A stretch of DNA of 64,000 bases from Christiangramia fulva (GTDB taxonomy: Bacteria > Bacteroidota > Bacteroidia > Flavobacteriales > Flavobacteriaceae). The first letter of the stretch is position 1; every line of letters begins with the position of its first letter. Positions 1-8,855 of this stretch are shown piece after piece. The stretch covers positions 3,224,001 through 3,288,000 of the forward strand of contig NZ_CP028136.1 of assembly GCF_003024155.1 (NCBI RefSeq). Reading direction: 5' to 3'. The notes beneath the pieces are model-generated. The model made no database searches. It saw only the letters and a program-made list of their open reading frames with translations, and was not told the DNA's origin. A program made the position numbers and the translations under genes.

Positions 1-251
1 ATAGGCTCAAAGACCTTTATAAAGCACATGCAACGGGAAGTCCGGCATGGTTTATTGCACTTTATTATGCGGAAAGGAACGATAAAGAAAAAACCTATGA
101 ATGGCTTCAAAGATCTTTTGACAGGCACGAAGTAGAAATGACATGGTTAATAGAGGAGCCTGTGCTTGCACCTTTCAGAGATGACCAGCAGTATAAATCA
201 CTTTTAAAAAAAATGAAATTCCCTGCTACGGTGGTTCGTAAAATGATATAA
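1..251 (+). CDS. C-terminal end of a TPR-like protein (5' truncated by window)
   Basis: An open frame runs from the first complete codon at base 3 to a TAA at 249-251, giving about 82 residues of a C-terminus. The visible part has helix-turn-helix repeats, including a block reading SPAWFIALYYAERND followed by a TYEWLQRSFD segment. It ends with LAPFRDDQQYKSLLKKMKFP. This layout, with an Asp-rich link before a final LLKKMxFP helix, is typical of the TPR tail of CadC-like transcriptional regulators and adenylate-cyclase-type TPR proteins in Bacteroidetes. The N-terminal domain lies outside the window, so the effector function cannot be named. Confidence is good that this is coding and moderate that it is TPR. 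Confidence 0.6.
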   Translation, partial: RLKDLYKAHATGSPAWFIALYYAERNDKEKTYEWLQRSFDRHEVEMTWLIEEPVLAPFRDDQQYKSLLKKMKFPATVVRKMI

Positions 252-405
252 TCAAAAGGATAACTTTTGCCAGCTAAAATTCTACATTCTAAGGCAAATT
301 TGGGCACTTTTATTGTTTTATAACGAAAACACTTCGCTCTTTTTGATTTCTTTAATACTAACTGTTTGAAACATTTCCGATATTGAAATTTAAGAAATCT
401 AAACA

Positions 406-1464
406 ATGGTCTCACGAAAGAAGATTCTTTATACAGCAACAGCTGCTACCTTATTTATCTATTTTTTATTTTCAGGGCTTGCACATGCCAAAGGTTTTTT
501 TGCACCACTCTTCGTAGCTGTAGTGCTTAGCCTTATAATGTTGCCCGCCTCCCAGTGGATGGAAAAAGGCATAAAAAGAACGCTCGCAGCAGTATTCAGC
601 AGTTTAATTTTGTTTTTCATCTCCCTGGGCTTGTTGTTTCTAATCTCCCTTCAGGTGAAAAATTTTACTTCAAACTGGCCCCAGTTAAAAGAAAACCTAA
701 AACCGAAAATAGAAAGGATCAAAGAATTTGCTATTAATAATACTCCCCTTACTCCCGAAAGACTAAAAAAGGTTGAAAAAAAAGCTGGCGAGATGATTAG
801 TGGCAGTGGGGGAAGTGGCAATGTTAGTAAATTTATAATGGCATTACTCAGTACTTTGGCCAATTACCTGCTAACTTTTATATATGTCTTTTTTTTACTG
901 GCTTACAGGCATATCTTTAAAGATTTTCTGATCAACGTATTTCCCCGGCACAAGCAGCCTAAAGTAAAACAGGTCATCAGTAAATCTGTTCATGTGGTAC
1001 CTGAATATTTACGAGGAAAATTATTACTAATGGGAATCCTGGCGGTATTATATTCTATTGGCCTGGGGATTTCAGGAGTTAATAATTACATTCTGGTAAG
1101 CATCATTGCTGCCCTGCTCACAATAATTCCCTATTTGGGAAATATGATCGCTTTTAGCATGGCTGTTGTTTTTGGATTCCTTACGGGGGGAACCATTATG
1201 ACCCTGGTTGGTATCTTCCTCACTTTTTCTGTCACTCAATTTGTGGAAAGTTATATGTTGCAACCATACGTAGTGGGCGACAAAGTAGATGTTCATCCAT
1301 TTTTTGTGATTCTCGTGGTTATAATAGGAAATATTTTGTGGGGAATAATAGGAATGATCCTCGCGGTCCCGGTTATGGGAATAATCACAATGGTTTTACT
1401 GAATATCCAGGAAGTGAAACCGCTGGGAATTTTATTAAGCAAGGAAGATTTTTCAAAAGATTAG
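406..1464 (+). CDS. AI-2E family transporter (PF01594-type permease)
   Basis: This 352-residue integral membrane protein has the arrangement of the AI-2E/PerM family. There are N-terminal hydrophobic helices (about residues 7-75), a soluble amphipathic stretch (about 80-140), then a block of helices to the C-terminus. The conserved C-terminal region is recognisable: a LxxIIPYLGNMIAF segment, then QFVESYMLQPYVVG and a GxIGMILAVPVMGI helix. Family members are implicated in small-molecule or sodium/proton exchange; the autoinducer-2 name comes from one member and should not be taken as the substrate here. It stands alone on the plus strand, convergent with the next gene. The start is the first ATG, with no obvious Shine-Dalgarno sequence, as is normal in this phylum. 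Confidence 0.85.
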   Translation: MVSRKKILYTATAATLFIYFLFSGLAHAKGFFAPLFVAVVLSLIMLPASQWMEKGIKRTLAAVFSSLILFFISLGLLFLISLQVKNFTSNWPQLKENLKPKIERIKEFAINNTPLTPERLKKVEKKAGEMISGSGGSGNVSKFIMALLSTLANYLLTFIYVFFLLAYRHIFKDFLINVFPRHKQPKVKQVISKSVHVVPEYLRGKLLLMGILAVLYSIGLGISGVNNYILVSIIAALLTIIPYLGNMIAFSMAVVFGFLTGGTIMTLVGIFLTFSVTQFVESYMLQPYVVGDKVDVHPFFVILVVIIGNILWGIIGMILAVPVMGIITMVLLNIQEVKPLGILLSKEDFSKD

Positions 1465-1497
1465 CAACTTTTCAGGAATTGAAAGATAAAAATCGTT

Positions 1498-2583
1498 TTA
1501 TCGATATTCGATGCCTGTAATATTAAGGCTTAACCAGTGAAAATCACCGTTGGGAAGTATCCAGCTCACTTTGCTCCGGGAAGGAATTCTAAATTCTCCA
1601 AAATAATCACTTTGGATTGTTTCAACCAACCATTTTTCTTTTTTTGCCTCGGGACCACTGCTGTAATAACATTCGGCTTCAAAAGTTAGCAATTCTCCTT
1701 CTGAAGAAAAATGAAAGATACCCGATACTTCCTTTCCGTCCTGCCTGAAAATGGCTTTTGCCGAATTTTTATCAATTTCCTGCCAACTGATACTGTTGCT
1801 GAAGGCTGCAGTAGGAAACCAGCAAATTTCGCCTAAAAACCGGATCATCGTTCCAGAATTGATCTTTTCATTATCCTTTTCGTTTACCACCGGAAAAAAG
1901 TCCATGACTTTAATGAGCATGGCACCTTTTCCGTCCTTCAGTTTATCCCTCCCGGAAAGATAGATGCCGGGAAACATTTTAACCCTGGTTTTCCAGAGAA
2001 AGGAAGGTTTATTCACATTAAAAAACTCTTCAGCGATAAACGGCATCCACTTTCCCTCAGGTTTTGTTCTCATTTTACCATTCTGAAAAAGATGCACAGT
2101 GTTGATTTTTTTATTTTCCGAAGCTCCCGACCATTTCATCCAGGTTTGAACAATAGGAGGGAGGTCGGTAAGATGATTTTCCGAGATGACTTCTTCTTCA
2201 GAAATAGATTTTTGAAGCTCCATTTGCTTTATCTCAGCTTCGGTATTACTGTCGAACCCAAATTTTCCGATTGCCGGAATTATGAGAATCAGAAGGAAAA
2301 TATTGAGGATCGTTCCAAATTTCGCATCACTCCAATTAATTATTATAAGAATTTGGGAGAGGAGGATACCCGCCATTGCCACAAAAGGCCACCAGGATAT
2401 CTTTACCAAAAAAAGTATTTCCGAACCAATAAATATCAGGGAAGCTAATAACCAGAAGAAGCCTTCGGTTTTTGAAATGCTGAGAGATATTCCTGAAATT
2501 TCAGAAAAATGAAAAGCCTTCAGGAATCCCATAAAGTGTATCAGAGCGTGAATAAAAATAAGTATGCTTAGGAAAAACTTCAT
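1498..2583 (-). CDS. DUF6544-like membrane-anchored conserved protein
   Basis: I place the start at the ATG whose complement is at 2581-2583 (MKFFLSIL), because longer frames would run into the upstream gene; this gives 361 residues. The first ~120 residues contain four hydrophobic helices. The remaining ~230 residues are soluble and contain the signature of the DUF6544 (also DUF6920) family: LPPIVQTWMKWSG, then FNVNKPSFLWKTRVKMFPG, GKGAMLIKV and GEICWFPTAA. The biochemical role is unknown. The 2597-3178 gene starts just upstream on the same strand with a 13-base gap, so the two are probably co-transcribed. The family assignment is from motif memory and is fairly confident. Confidence 0.7.
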   Translation of the reverse strand: MKFFLSILIFIHALIHFMGFLKAFHFSEISGISLSISKTEGFFWLLASLIFIGSEILFLVKISWWPFVAMAGILLSQILIIINWSDAKFGTILNIFLLILIIPAIGKFGFDSNTEAEIKQMELQKSISEEEVISENHLTDLPPIVQTWMKWSGASENKKINTVHLFQNGKMRTKPEGKWMPFIAEEFFNVNKPSFLWKTRVKMFPGIYLSGRDKLKDGKGAMLIKVMDFFPVVNEKDNEKINSGTMIRFLGEICWFPTAAFSNSISWQEIDKNSAKAIFRQDGKEVSGIFHFSSEGELLTFEAECYYSSGPEAKKEKWLVETIQSDYFGEFRIPSRSKVSWILPNGDFHWLSLNITGIEYR

Positions 2584-2596
2584 CGAGGTATGAAAT

Positions 2597-3178
2597 TTAA
2601 AAACTCTTCGCAATGCCAATTCCGAAGAAAAGGTTATTCAGGTCAATTTTAGGATATATATCTTCCGAAGAAAAATCGGCAGAAAAACTGCGGTAACCAA
2701 TCTGCGGCAAAAGACTAAAGCTGCCGAAATATGAAAAATCAAGGCCTGCAGCGATCTCCCAACCGGGTTGATGGTCGCTGCTGGCAATAGTATCGCCAGC
2801 CCCATTTTCCAATTCGAGATGCGTATAAATACCTCCCAGTCTTAAAAAATAGGAAAACGAAGGATCTGAAATAGGATGGCTGAAAATCACGCCAAAAGTG
2901 TAACCGGTCTCATCGATATCGATATTGCCTGTATCGGGAAGATTTTCTATTCTGTAGATGTTCCAGCCCCAGCCAGCATAAACCCCAAATGCAGAGGTGA
3001 ATTTATAGGAAATACTGGCATCGAAACCAAATCCCGTATTAAATTTCTCGTTTTCGATTTTAGTAGTGGGAAAATTAAGATCGGGACGAAATTCAAAAGT
3101 CCATTTTTGCTGGGCCGTCAAGTTTAGGCAGCTAAAAAAAAGTAGCAGGCCCAGACCTAATTTTTTATTTATTTTCAT
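2597..3178 (-). CDS. Outer-membrane beta-barrel protein (porin-family-like)
   Basis: This 193-residue protein begins at MKINKK (complement of 3176-3178) with a clear signal peptide, LLLFFSCLNLTAQ, cleaved near residue 23. The mature part alternates hydrophobic and polar residues as beta strands do: SFGFDASISYKFT, AFGVYAGWGWNIY, YTFGVIFSHP, SYFLRLGGIYTH and FFGIGIAKSF at the end. The terminal aromatic residue is typical of Bacteroidetes outer-membrane barrels. The likely fold is an 8-stranded OmpA/OmpW-like barrel. No ligand can be inferred. It probably shares a transcript with the DUF6544-like gene downstream. Confidence 0.7.
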   Translation of the reverse strand: MKINKKLGLGLLLFFSCLNLTAQQKWTFEFRPDLNFPTTKIENEKFNTGFGFDASISYKFTSAFGVYAGWGWNIYRIENLPDTGNIDIDETGYTFGVIFSHPISDPSFSYFLRLGGIYTHLELENGAGDTIASSDHQPGWEIAAGLDFSYFGSFSLLPQIGYRSFSADFSSEDIYPKIDLNNLFFGIGIAKSF

Positions 3179-3310
3179 GACAATCAAGACTTTAAAATTC
3201 TTATCCAAAGTAGCTTCAATTAGTTAAAAAAAACATGAGAAATATCAAGCTTTACAGCTTTCGTTTAAATATTATTCCAGCAGAAACTGTATTTTAAAAA
3301 TCATACTTCC

Positions 3311-3318
3311 TAAATTTG
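3311..3318 (+). promoter_or_regulatory. Candidate Bacteroidetes -7 box upstream of MFS gene
   Basis: TAAATTTG matches the TAnnTTTG -7 consensus of the Bacteroidetes primary sigma factor and lies 26 bases before the ATG at 3344. I see no good TTTG -33 element at the usual distance, so this is only a partial match. Confidence 0.35.
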
Positions 3319-3343
3319 ATTTTCTGGAACTAAACCGAACTTT

Positions 3344-4618
3344 ATGCCCAAAACCGATCCCTACGCTTCTCTGCGTTATGGAGAATTTCGAACTTATTTA
3401 CTGGTGCGTTTCGCTTTTGTGTTTGCGAGAACCATGCAGTTTATCGTGATAGAATGGGAGGTTTATAAACTTACTAAAGATCCGTTTTCCCTTGGAATGA
3501 TAGGTCTGATGGAGGTAATTCCCGCAGTTTCTCTGGCACTTTTCGCCGGGCATATTGTAGATCAGAAAGAGAAAAAAGGACTTCTTTTAAAATGTTTGCT
3601 GGGATTTTCAGTGATCAGCCTTGGCCTCTTTTTACTAACCTGGCCGCTAATAACCGCTGATCTGTCGCAACATTTCATTTTATATTCCATTTATTTTCTC
3701 ATTTTCATTGGCGGCATTGTTCGGGCATTTTTAGGTCCCACTTATTTTTCGCTCTTTGCACTTATTGTTCCTAAAAAGGTTTATCCCAATGCCGCGACCT
3801 GGAACAGTTCAGTTTGGCAACTGGCGGCTGTACTCGGCCCCGCGCTTGCAGGCTTTAGCATTGACTGGATAGGTGTGCACTGGTCTATGTGTATCATATT
3901 CGGATTTTCTGCGCTTTCCCTGGGAGGGCTGACTCAGATTTCCAAAAAACCGATCCTTAATCCGAAGATCGGTGAACCGGTGATGAAAAGCCTGAAAGAG
4001 GGAGTGAAATATGTGTACGATACCAAAGTCATTTTTGGTGCGATTGCTCTTGATATGTTTGCCGTGCTTTTTGGAGGAGCAGTGGCCCTGCTTCCCATTT
4101 TCGCCCAGGATATTCTCAAGGTCGGGGCTGAGGGCTTCGGAATTTTAAGGGCAGCACCTGCTGTTGGCGCTGTGATCATCATGTTTACTTCGGCTTATTA
4201 TCCACTGAATAAAAATGCAGGGATGAAATTACTGGCAGCGGTTTTTGGTTTCGGATTGTGCATCATTGCTTTCGGAATTTCAGAGATCTTCTGGATCTCT
4301 GTGATTGCACTTTTTCTTAGCGGTGTAACCGACGGTATTTCCATGGTTATCAGGCAAACCATTCTTCAGCTTAAAACGCCGGATCATATGCGCGGCAGAG
4401 TGTCTTCGGTAAATTCGATTTTCGTGGGCTCCTCTAATGAACTTGGTGCTTTTGAAAGCGGCCTTACCGCTAAGATCCTTGGGACAGTTCCCGCAGTTAT
4501 TTTTGGCGGAAGTATGACTCTTTTAACGGTACTCGGAATGGGCGCCATCTTCCCCAGTTTTAGAAAACTGGACCTGAGAAAGGATATTGAAGAACATGAA
4601 AAAGAGGAAAATTCATAG
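3344..4618 (+). CDS. MFS transporter (EntS/MFS_3-like exporter)
   Basis: This 424-residue protein has about 12 hydrophobic helices. Family features include an N-terminal SLRYGEFRTYLLVRF segment followed by FSLGMIGLMEVIPAV, and the loop GHIVDQKEKKGLL, which corresponds to the MFS motif A after TM2 (G-x-x-x-D-R/Q-x-x-R/K). A second copy-like segment, DHMRGRVSSVNSIFVGSSNELGAFESG, is characteristic of the EntS-like (PF05977) exporters. Members export siderophores, drugs or other small molecules; the substrate here is not predictable. It is monocistronic by layout, with a 243-base gap to the next main gene. Confidence 0.8.
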   Translation: MPKTDPYASLRYGEFRTYLLVRFAFVFARTMQFIVIEWEVYKLTKDPFSLGMIGLMEVIPAVSLALFAGHIVDQKEKKGLLLKCLLGFSVISLGLFLLTWPLITADLSQHFILYSIYFLIFIGGIVRAFLGPTYFSLFALIVPKKVYPNAATWNSSVWQLAAVLGPALAGFSIDWIGVHWSMCIIFGFSALSLGGLTQISKKPILNPKIGEPVMKSLKEGVKYVYDTKVIFGAIALDMFAVLFGGAVALLPIFAQDILKVGAEGFGILRAAPAVGAVIIMFTSAYYPLNKNAGMKLLAAVFGFGLCIIAFGISEIFWISVIALFLSGVTDGISMVIRQTILQLKTPDHMRGRVSSVNSIFVGSSNELGAFESGLTAKILGTVPAVIFGGSMTLLTVLGMGAIFPSFRKLDLRKDIEEHEKEENS

Positions 4619-4753
4619 ATATTCTGTGAGTATTTCTGCTTTTTCCGAAGCACTTCAATGTCATTTTTTCCACCTCGACAGAACATTTTGCTGATCATTA
4701 TCATAAAACCTTGTCTTCAGAATAAAATTGAAAGATTTTAGGTCAGGATTCTT

Positions 4754-4761
4754 TATCTTTA
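4754..4761 (+). promoter_or_regulatory. Candidate promoter -7 box for the EF-G paralogue transcript
   Basis: TATCTTTA resembles the TAnnTTTG consensus (one mismatch). A TTG trinucleotide at 4728-4730 lies 23 bases upstream, within the loose range allowed for Bacteroidetes promoters. It would start transcription about 15 bases before the small uORF at 4782. Confidence 0.3.
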
Positions 4762-4781
4762 AGAGAGCAAATCCTGAATTT

Positions 4782-4865
4782 ATGAAAATCACCGTTTTTA
4801 TAGCCTTTCTTCCAGGAAATTGCCGAATTCAACAAGTGTCCATCCAAAAAAACATTCAAAAATGA
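4782..4865 (+). CDS. Putative 27-residue upstream ORF overlapping the EF-G paralogue start
   Basis: An ATG at 4782 opens a 27-codon frame beginning MKITVFIAFLPGNC. It ends in a TGA at 4863-4865, which overlaps the ATG (4862-4864) of the EF-G-like gene in the classic ATGA arrangement. It sits directly after a candidate promoter. The layout would allow translational coupling or leader-peptide control of the downstream gene. There is no homology evidence and short frames arise by chance, so this is a hypothesis about a small coding leader rather than an established gene. Confidence 0.25.
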   Translation: MKITVFIAFLPGNCRIQQVSIQKNIQK

Positions 4866-6988
4866 AAATTTATGATGACAAACACATCAAAAACATAGTC
4901 TTTGTTGGTGCGCATAACAGCGGTAAAACCACTCTGGCCGAAACCATGTTATTTGAAGCCGGTCTTTTGAACCGAAGAGGAGCGGTAGAATCGGGAAATA
5001 CTGTTTCAGATTATCACGAAATAGAGCATCAAAAAGGATATTCGGTATTTGCGACGCCGCTCCATACCGAATGGCGCAATTACAAGATCAATATTATCGA
5101 TACCCCCGGCCTGGATGATTTTATAGGCGAGATCATTTCTTCCATAAGGGTTGCAGATACCCTGGTTACCGTTCTTAGTGCACAGCAGGGAGTAGAGGTG
5201 GGCACAGAGATCATTTGGAGCTATATCGATAAATATCGCAAGCCTTCGTTGTTCGTGATCAACCAAATAGATCATCCCAGCGCGAAATTCGAGGAAAGCT
5301 TTAAAAGTATAAAAAGCCTTGTGGGCAACAATGCCATAAAAGTTCAATATCCGCTTGTTATAAATGGTTCTCAGTGCATAGTAGACGTTTTAAAAATGAA
5401 AATGTATAAATTTTCTGCGGAAGGAGGAAAACCTGAAAAGCTCGAAATTCCGAAGGACCAAAAAGAAACGGCGGCTTACCTTCATAATGAACTGGTTGAA
5501 AAAGCAGCTGAAAATGATGAGGAATTGATGGAATTATTCTTTGATAAAGGCACGCTTAACGAGGACGAAATGCGAAAAGGGATCAAAACAGGAATGCTTA
5601 ATCATGAACTTTTTCCGGTATTCTGCATGTCTGCATTAAACGATATGGGTAGCGGAAGATTGATGGGTTTTATAGATAATGTAGTGCCTTCGGCAGCCGA
5701 TCTTGAACCGGAACAAAGTACTGAAGGTAAAGACATTTTTCCGAAAAAGGAAAAACCTGTTGCGCTCTTCGTTTTTAAAACCGTTCATCAGCCAAACCTG
5801 GGACAACTAACCTTCTTTAAAGTTAAAAGAGGAGAGGTAAAAGCCAATGACAAACTCGTTAATTCCCGAAATGGCGAAACCGAAACCCTTAATCAGCTTT
5901 TTATCATGGATGGGAAAGAGCGGAAACCCGTGAATAAACTAAGCCTGGGTGATATTGGCGCCACTCTGAAATTAAAATTTACGGAAACCAATGACACGCT
6001 TTCAGAACCCGGTCATGAGGTGGAAATAAAACCTATTCAATACCCACAACCCAGGTATCGAAAAGCAATTTCAGCGGTCAATACTAAAGATGAGGAAAAA
6101 CTCAGTGAAGCCTTAAAGAAGATCCATAGCCAGGATCCTACGGTGGTCGTATCTTATTCTAAAGAAGGAAAGCAGCTTATCGTGGCCTGCCAGGGAGAAT
6201 TGCAACTGGCAATAATCGAATGGATGCTCAACAATATTTATGGAATTGAAGTAAATTTTGAAAAGCCGAAAATCGCTTTCAGGGAAACCATACAGCGTTC
6301 ATCAACTGCGAATTACCGACATAAAAAACAATCGGGAGGAGCTGGGCAATTTGCCCAGGTGCATATGAAAATAGAACCCTGGCAGGAAGGAATGCCCGAA
6401 CCTGAGGGGTTCAGTATTCGTGGAAAAGAAGAAGTTGATCTTCCCTGGGGCGGGAAACTTATCTTTTACAATTGCATCGTGGGAGGAGCGATAGACCAGC
6501 GTTACCTTCCATCTATTATGAAAGGCATTCTGGAAGTGATGGAGGATGGGCCACTTACCGGTTCTTATATCCGCGATGTTCGGGTGATGGTCTATGACGG
6601 AAAAATGCATCCTGTAGACTCTAATGATATTTCCTTTAAAATTGCTGGAGCCCATGCTTTTCGGGAAGCTTTTTTAAATGCGAATCCCAAATTATTGGAG
6701 CCCACTCTGGAATTAACCGTAAAAGTGCCGGAAGATATGGTAGGAAACATAATGACCGACCTGCAATCCAGAAGATCGATCATAAAAGGGGTGGATAGTA
6801 CTGAAAATTATCAGATTTTAAAATGTATCGCTCCTGAGGCTGAATTGTTTGGTTATTCTACCGATCTGCGTTCGCTTACCCAGGGAAGGGCTACGTTTAA
6901 ATCAAGTTTTTCATCTTACCAGCCTGTGCCCACAAATATTCAAAATGAACTGGTAAAAAAAGGCGGACTTGCAAAAACTGAAGTTTAA
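4862..6988 (+). CDS. Elongation factor G paralogue with altered GTPase motifs
   Basis: I start at MKIYDD (ATG 4862); the longer frame would need a TTG. The 708 residues follow the EF-G order: G domain, domain II (about 310-395), III, IV (about 480-600) and V. The P-loop is GAHNSGKT (about 16-23), the G3 motif is DTPGLDDF (80-87) and the G4 motif is NQID (134-137). In canonical EF-G, G3 is DTPGH with a catalytic His and G4 is NKxD; here the His is Leu and the Lys is Gln. The switch I RGITI segment is replaced by QKGYSVFATP. Domain IV retains the GAGQFAQVHMKIEP and GAIDQRYLPSIMKG segments, so ribosome binding is likely kept. Bacteroides EF-G2, a paralogue reported to work without GTP hydrolysis, is the natural comparison. 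The housekeeping fusA must lie elsewhere. Confidence 0.85.
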   Translation: MKIYDDKHIKNIVFVGAHNSGKTTLAETMLFEAGLLNRRGAVESGNTVSDYHEIEHQKGYSVFATPLHTEWRNYKINIIDTPGLDDFIGEIISSIRVADTLVTVLSAQQGVEVGTEIIWSYIDKYRKPSLFVINQIDHPSAKFEESFKSIKSLVGNNAIKVQYPLVINGSQCIVDVLKMKMYKFSAEGGKPEKLEIPKDQKETAAYLHNELVEKAAENDEELMELFFDKGTLNEDEMRKGIKTGMLNHELFPVFCMSALNDMGSGRLMGFIDNVVPSAADLEPEQSTEGKDIFPKKEKPVALFVFKTVHQPNLGQLTFFKVKRGEVKANDKLVNSRNGETETLNQLFIMDGKERKPVNKLSLGDIGATLKLKFTETNDTLSEPGHEVEIKPIQYPQPRYRKAISAVNTKDEEKLSEALKKIHSQDPTVVVSYSKEGKQLIVACQGELQLAIIEWMLNNIYGIEVNFEKPKIAFRETIQRSSTANYRHKKQSGGAGQFAQVHMKIEPWQEGMPEPEGFSIRGKEEVDLPWGGKLIFYNCIVGGAIDQRYLPSIMKGILEVMEDGPLTGSYIRDVRVMVYDGKMHPVDSNDISFKIAGAHAFREAFLNANPKLLEPTLELTVKVPEDMVGNIMTDLQSRRSIIKGVDSTENYQILKCIAPEAELFGYSTDLRSLTQGRATFKSSFSSYQPVPTNIQNELVKKGGLAKTEV

Positions 6989-7079
6989 TTCTTAAAATAA
7001 TCATTTAAATAAATTTATGATTTCATTGACGCCCTACTTCTAAAGGTCTTTTTAGCTTAGTATTTCAAATGTTCAGATT

Positions 7080-7562
7080 ATGAAAAAATTCTATTTGATA
7101 ATGCTAGGCATTCTTTTGATAGGCCTAAGCGGTTGCAAGGAGAAAACGACATTGCAGGCAAAGAAGGTGGTGAAAAATACTGAATCTGGGCTTCCCTTGC
7201 TCGTGGCACAGGCTTTTGAAGAAAAATATCCCGATCAAAAAGCCACCTCCTGGAAAAAGGACGATTTAGGCTATTGGGAAGTTATTTATGAAAAAGACGG
7301 GAAAAAATATCATGCCGATTTCACCATTGAAGGTGCCTGGATAGATACTGAAAACAGCATAAAAAAAGAGGAATTGCCTGATGCGGTGAAGAAAACCATA
7401 GAAGAGAAATATCCCGACCTGGAGTTAGTAAGAATAGGTCATGTGGTGAGCTCCCGCCACGAAAGCGATTTTTATGATGTGGAATTTCGAAAGGAAGAAA
7501 AGGAAATGGACGTTGAAATTAAGGAAGACGGCACTGTAATCACGGTGAAAGAGAAAAGCTAA
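7080..7562 (+). CDS. PepSY-like domain lipoprotein
   Basis: This 160-residue protein starts with a lipoprotein signal, MKKFYLIMLGILLIGLSGC, with a LSGC lipobox and Cys19 as the lipid-attachment site. The mature part has two repeated PepSY-like (DUF2874-type) modules. Each begins with a helix of the form xxAFEEKYPDQKATSW or KTIEEKYPDLELVRI, followed by strands containing WEVIYEKDGKKYHADFTIEG or YDVEFRKEEKEMDVEI. Such proteins are periplasmic or outer-membrane anchored and are proposed to bind or inhibit other proteins. The specific partner is unknown. It is convergent with the GNAT gene, with only 11 bases between them. Confidence 0.75.
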   Translation: MKKFYLIMLGILLIGLSGCKEKTTLQAKKVVKNTESGLPLLVAQAFEEKYPDQKATSWKKDDLGYWEVIYEKDGKKYHADFTIEGAWIDTENSIKKEELPDAVKKTIEEKYPDLELVRIGHVVSSRHESDFYDVEFRKEEKEMDVEIKEDGTVITVKEKS

Positions 7563-7573
7563 CCAGTACTAAC

Positions 7574-8026
7574 TCAAAAAAGCAGCTTCTGGAAACAGAG
7601 GCTGTTTTCCATTTTATCATAGGGCGGATAGTTGGCTATACGGCTGTAATTATTGCGATGATATAAGCCAACGGCCTCGATCTGTTTTACGCCGGTTTCT
7701 AAAATACATTTCTTATAACCCAGCTCCCAGGCCCATTTTTCGAGTTCCCTTAAGATAAGACTCGCATAACCTTTATTTCGTTCCCTCGGCAGTACGAACA
7801 TCCGTTTAATTTCCATCACTCCGGCTTCATATTCCTTTATAGCTCCACAAGCCACTGCAGTTTCATCATTGTAAAGAACAACCACGTATTTAAGTTTATC
7901 AATTTTATTGAACTGGTCGTAAAAGTCATGTTCATCGCCATCTCTAATAGCCAGGTCAGCATCGAGCTTCTTAACAAGATTTCGGAAATCCTGATTAGAA
8001 GAATTAGTGCGAATGCTTCGTATCAT
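7574..8026 (-). CDS. GNAT family N-acetyltransferase
   Basis: This 150-residue single-domain protein has the GNAT acetyl-CoA binding signature: VMEIKRMFVLPRERNKGYASLILRELE, split here as a beta4 strand ending in FVLP and the R/Q-x-x-G-x-G/A loop RNKGYA. It is followed by a CILETGVKQIEAVGLYHRNNYS segment, which corresponds to motif B with its conserved Tyr. The N-terminal half includes YVVLYNDETAVACGAIKEYE, the usual beta2-beta3 hairpin. It probably acetylates a small molecule or a protein amine; the substrate is not predictable. It is monocistronic and convergent with the PepSY-like lipoprotein gene. Confidence 0.8.
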   Translation of the reverse strand: MIRSIRTNSSNQDFRNLVKKLDADLAIRDGDEHDFYDQFNKIDKLKYVVVLYNDETAVACGAIKEYEAGVMEIKRMFVLPRERNKGYASLILRELEKWAWELGYKKCILETGVKQIEAVGLYHRNNYSRIANYPPYDKMENSLCFQKLLF

Positions 8027-8222
8027 TTGAATTTTTCTTCAAATTTAGAAGGAAAAGAAGAAATGTTAAAGGTTATTATTCTATTGTTTTCCCGAATTGC
8101 CCGGTTTGAATTCATAGATCAAATTTACCACTGTATTCCGGTGGCTACTGGAAATTTCTGGGGACGCTAGTCATAGGCATCCGCCACATATTTTATTCTT
8201 TCTATAACTTTCAGTAGAAACA

Positions 8223-8720
8223 TTAAAGGGCCTTGTCAATTTCCGTCAGTAAATCCTGAAGATCGAGTGGCCGAGTGTACATTTCCAATGATCCATCCGG
8301 TTTTTTAGGCCATTCTTCGCGAGGCCGGTCCCAGTAGAGTTCCACGCCATTTTGATCGGGATCATTTAAATAAATAGCTTCTGAAACTCCGTGATCTGAA
8401 GCACCGGTAAGCGGATAATTCGCCTGCCTTAATCGCTGAAGTGCAATTGCTAAATCTTTGCGGGTAGGATAGAGGATTGCCGTATGAAACAGGCCGGTTT
8501 TATTCATAGGTGCAGGCCCGGAATTTTTACTATACCAGGTATTTAGTCCGATATGGTGGTGATAACCTCCTGCCGAAATAAAAACCGCGTCTTCACCGTA
8601 GCGTGTGGTAATTTCAAATCCCAACAGACCACAGTAAAAGTCAAGGGCTCGTTCAAGATCTGAAACTTTCAGATGAACATGGCCTATTCTCGTTTTTGCA
8701 GGAACCTTATAATTTTCCAT
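8223..8720 (-). CDS. VOC-family (glyoxalase / extradiol dioxygenase fold) protein
   Basis: This 165-residue protein has two beta-alpha-beta-beta-beta modules. The N-terminal module contains GHVHLKVSDLERALDFYCGLLGFEITTR, where the His is the first metal ligand of VOC enzymes. The second metal site is formed by HHIGLNTW and the C-terminal FHTAILYP and GVELYWDRP segments. The ending DPDQNGVELYWDRPREEW is characteristic of the catechol-2,3-dioxygenase-like subgroup found widely in soil and marine bacteria. It is likely a metal-dependent ring-cleavage or isomerase-type enzyme in the cytoplasm, but the substrate is open. It stands alone between two short gaps. Confidence 0.75.
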   Translation of the reverse strand: MENYKVPAKTRIGHVHLKVSDLERALDFYCGLLGFEITTRYGEDAVFISAGGYHHHIGLNTWYSKNSGPAPMNKTGLFHTAILYPTRKDLAIALQRLRQANYPLTGASDHGVSEAIYLNDPDQNGVELYWDRPREEWPKKPDGSLEMYTRPLDLQDLLTEIDKAL

Positions 8721-8855
8721 AGCTTAAATTAAACATTTTCATTAAGATTAAGAATGTGGGATTTCGGTAATTCTTTTTTTTTCAGGCAATTGATTTATAT
8801 CATAAATATCGAAATTAACTCTGGCTATATTTAGAAAACAGAAAAAATTAAGATC

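Noticed and set aside
7574..7620. Possible terminator GCAGC...GCTGT between the PepSY-like and GNAT genes
   Set aside because: The stem is short with G-T mismatches and lies in the GNAT coding end.
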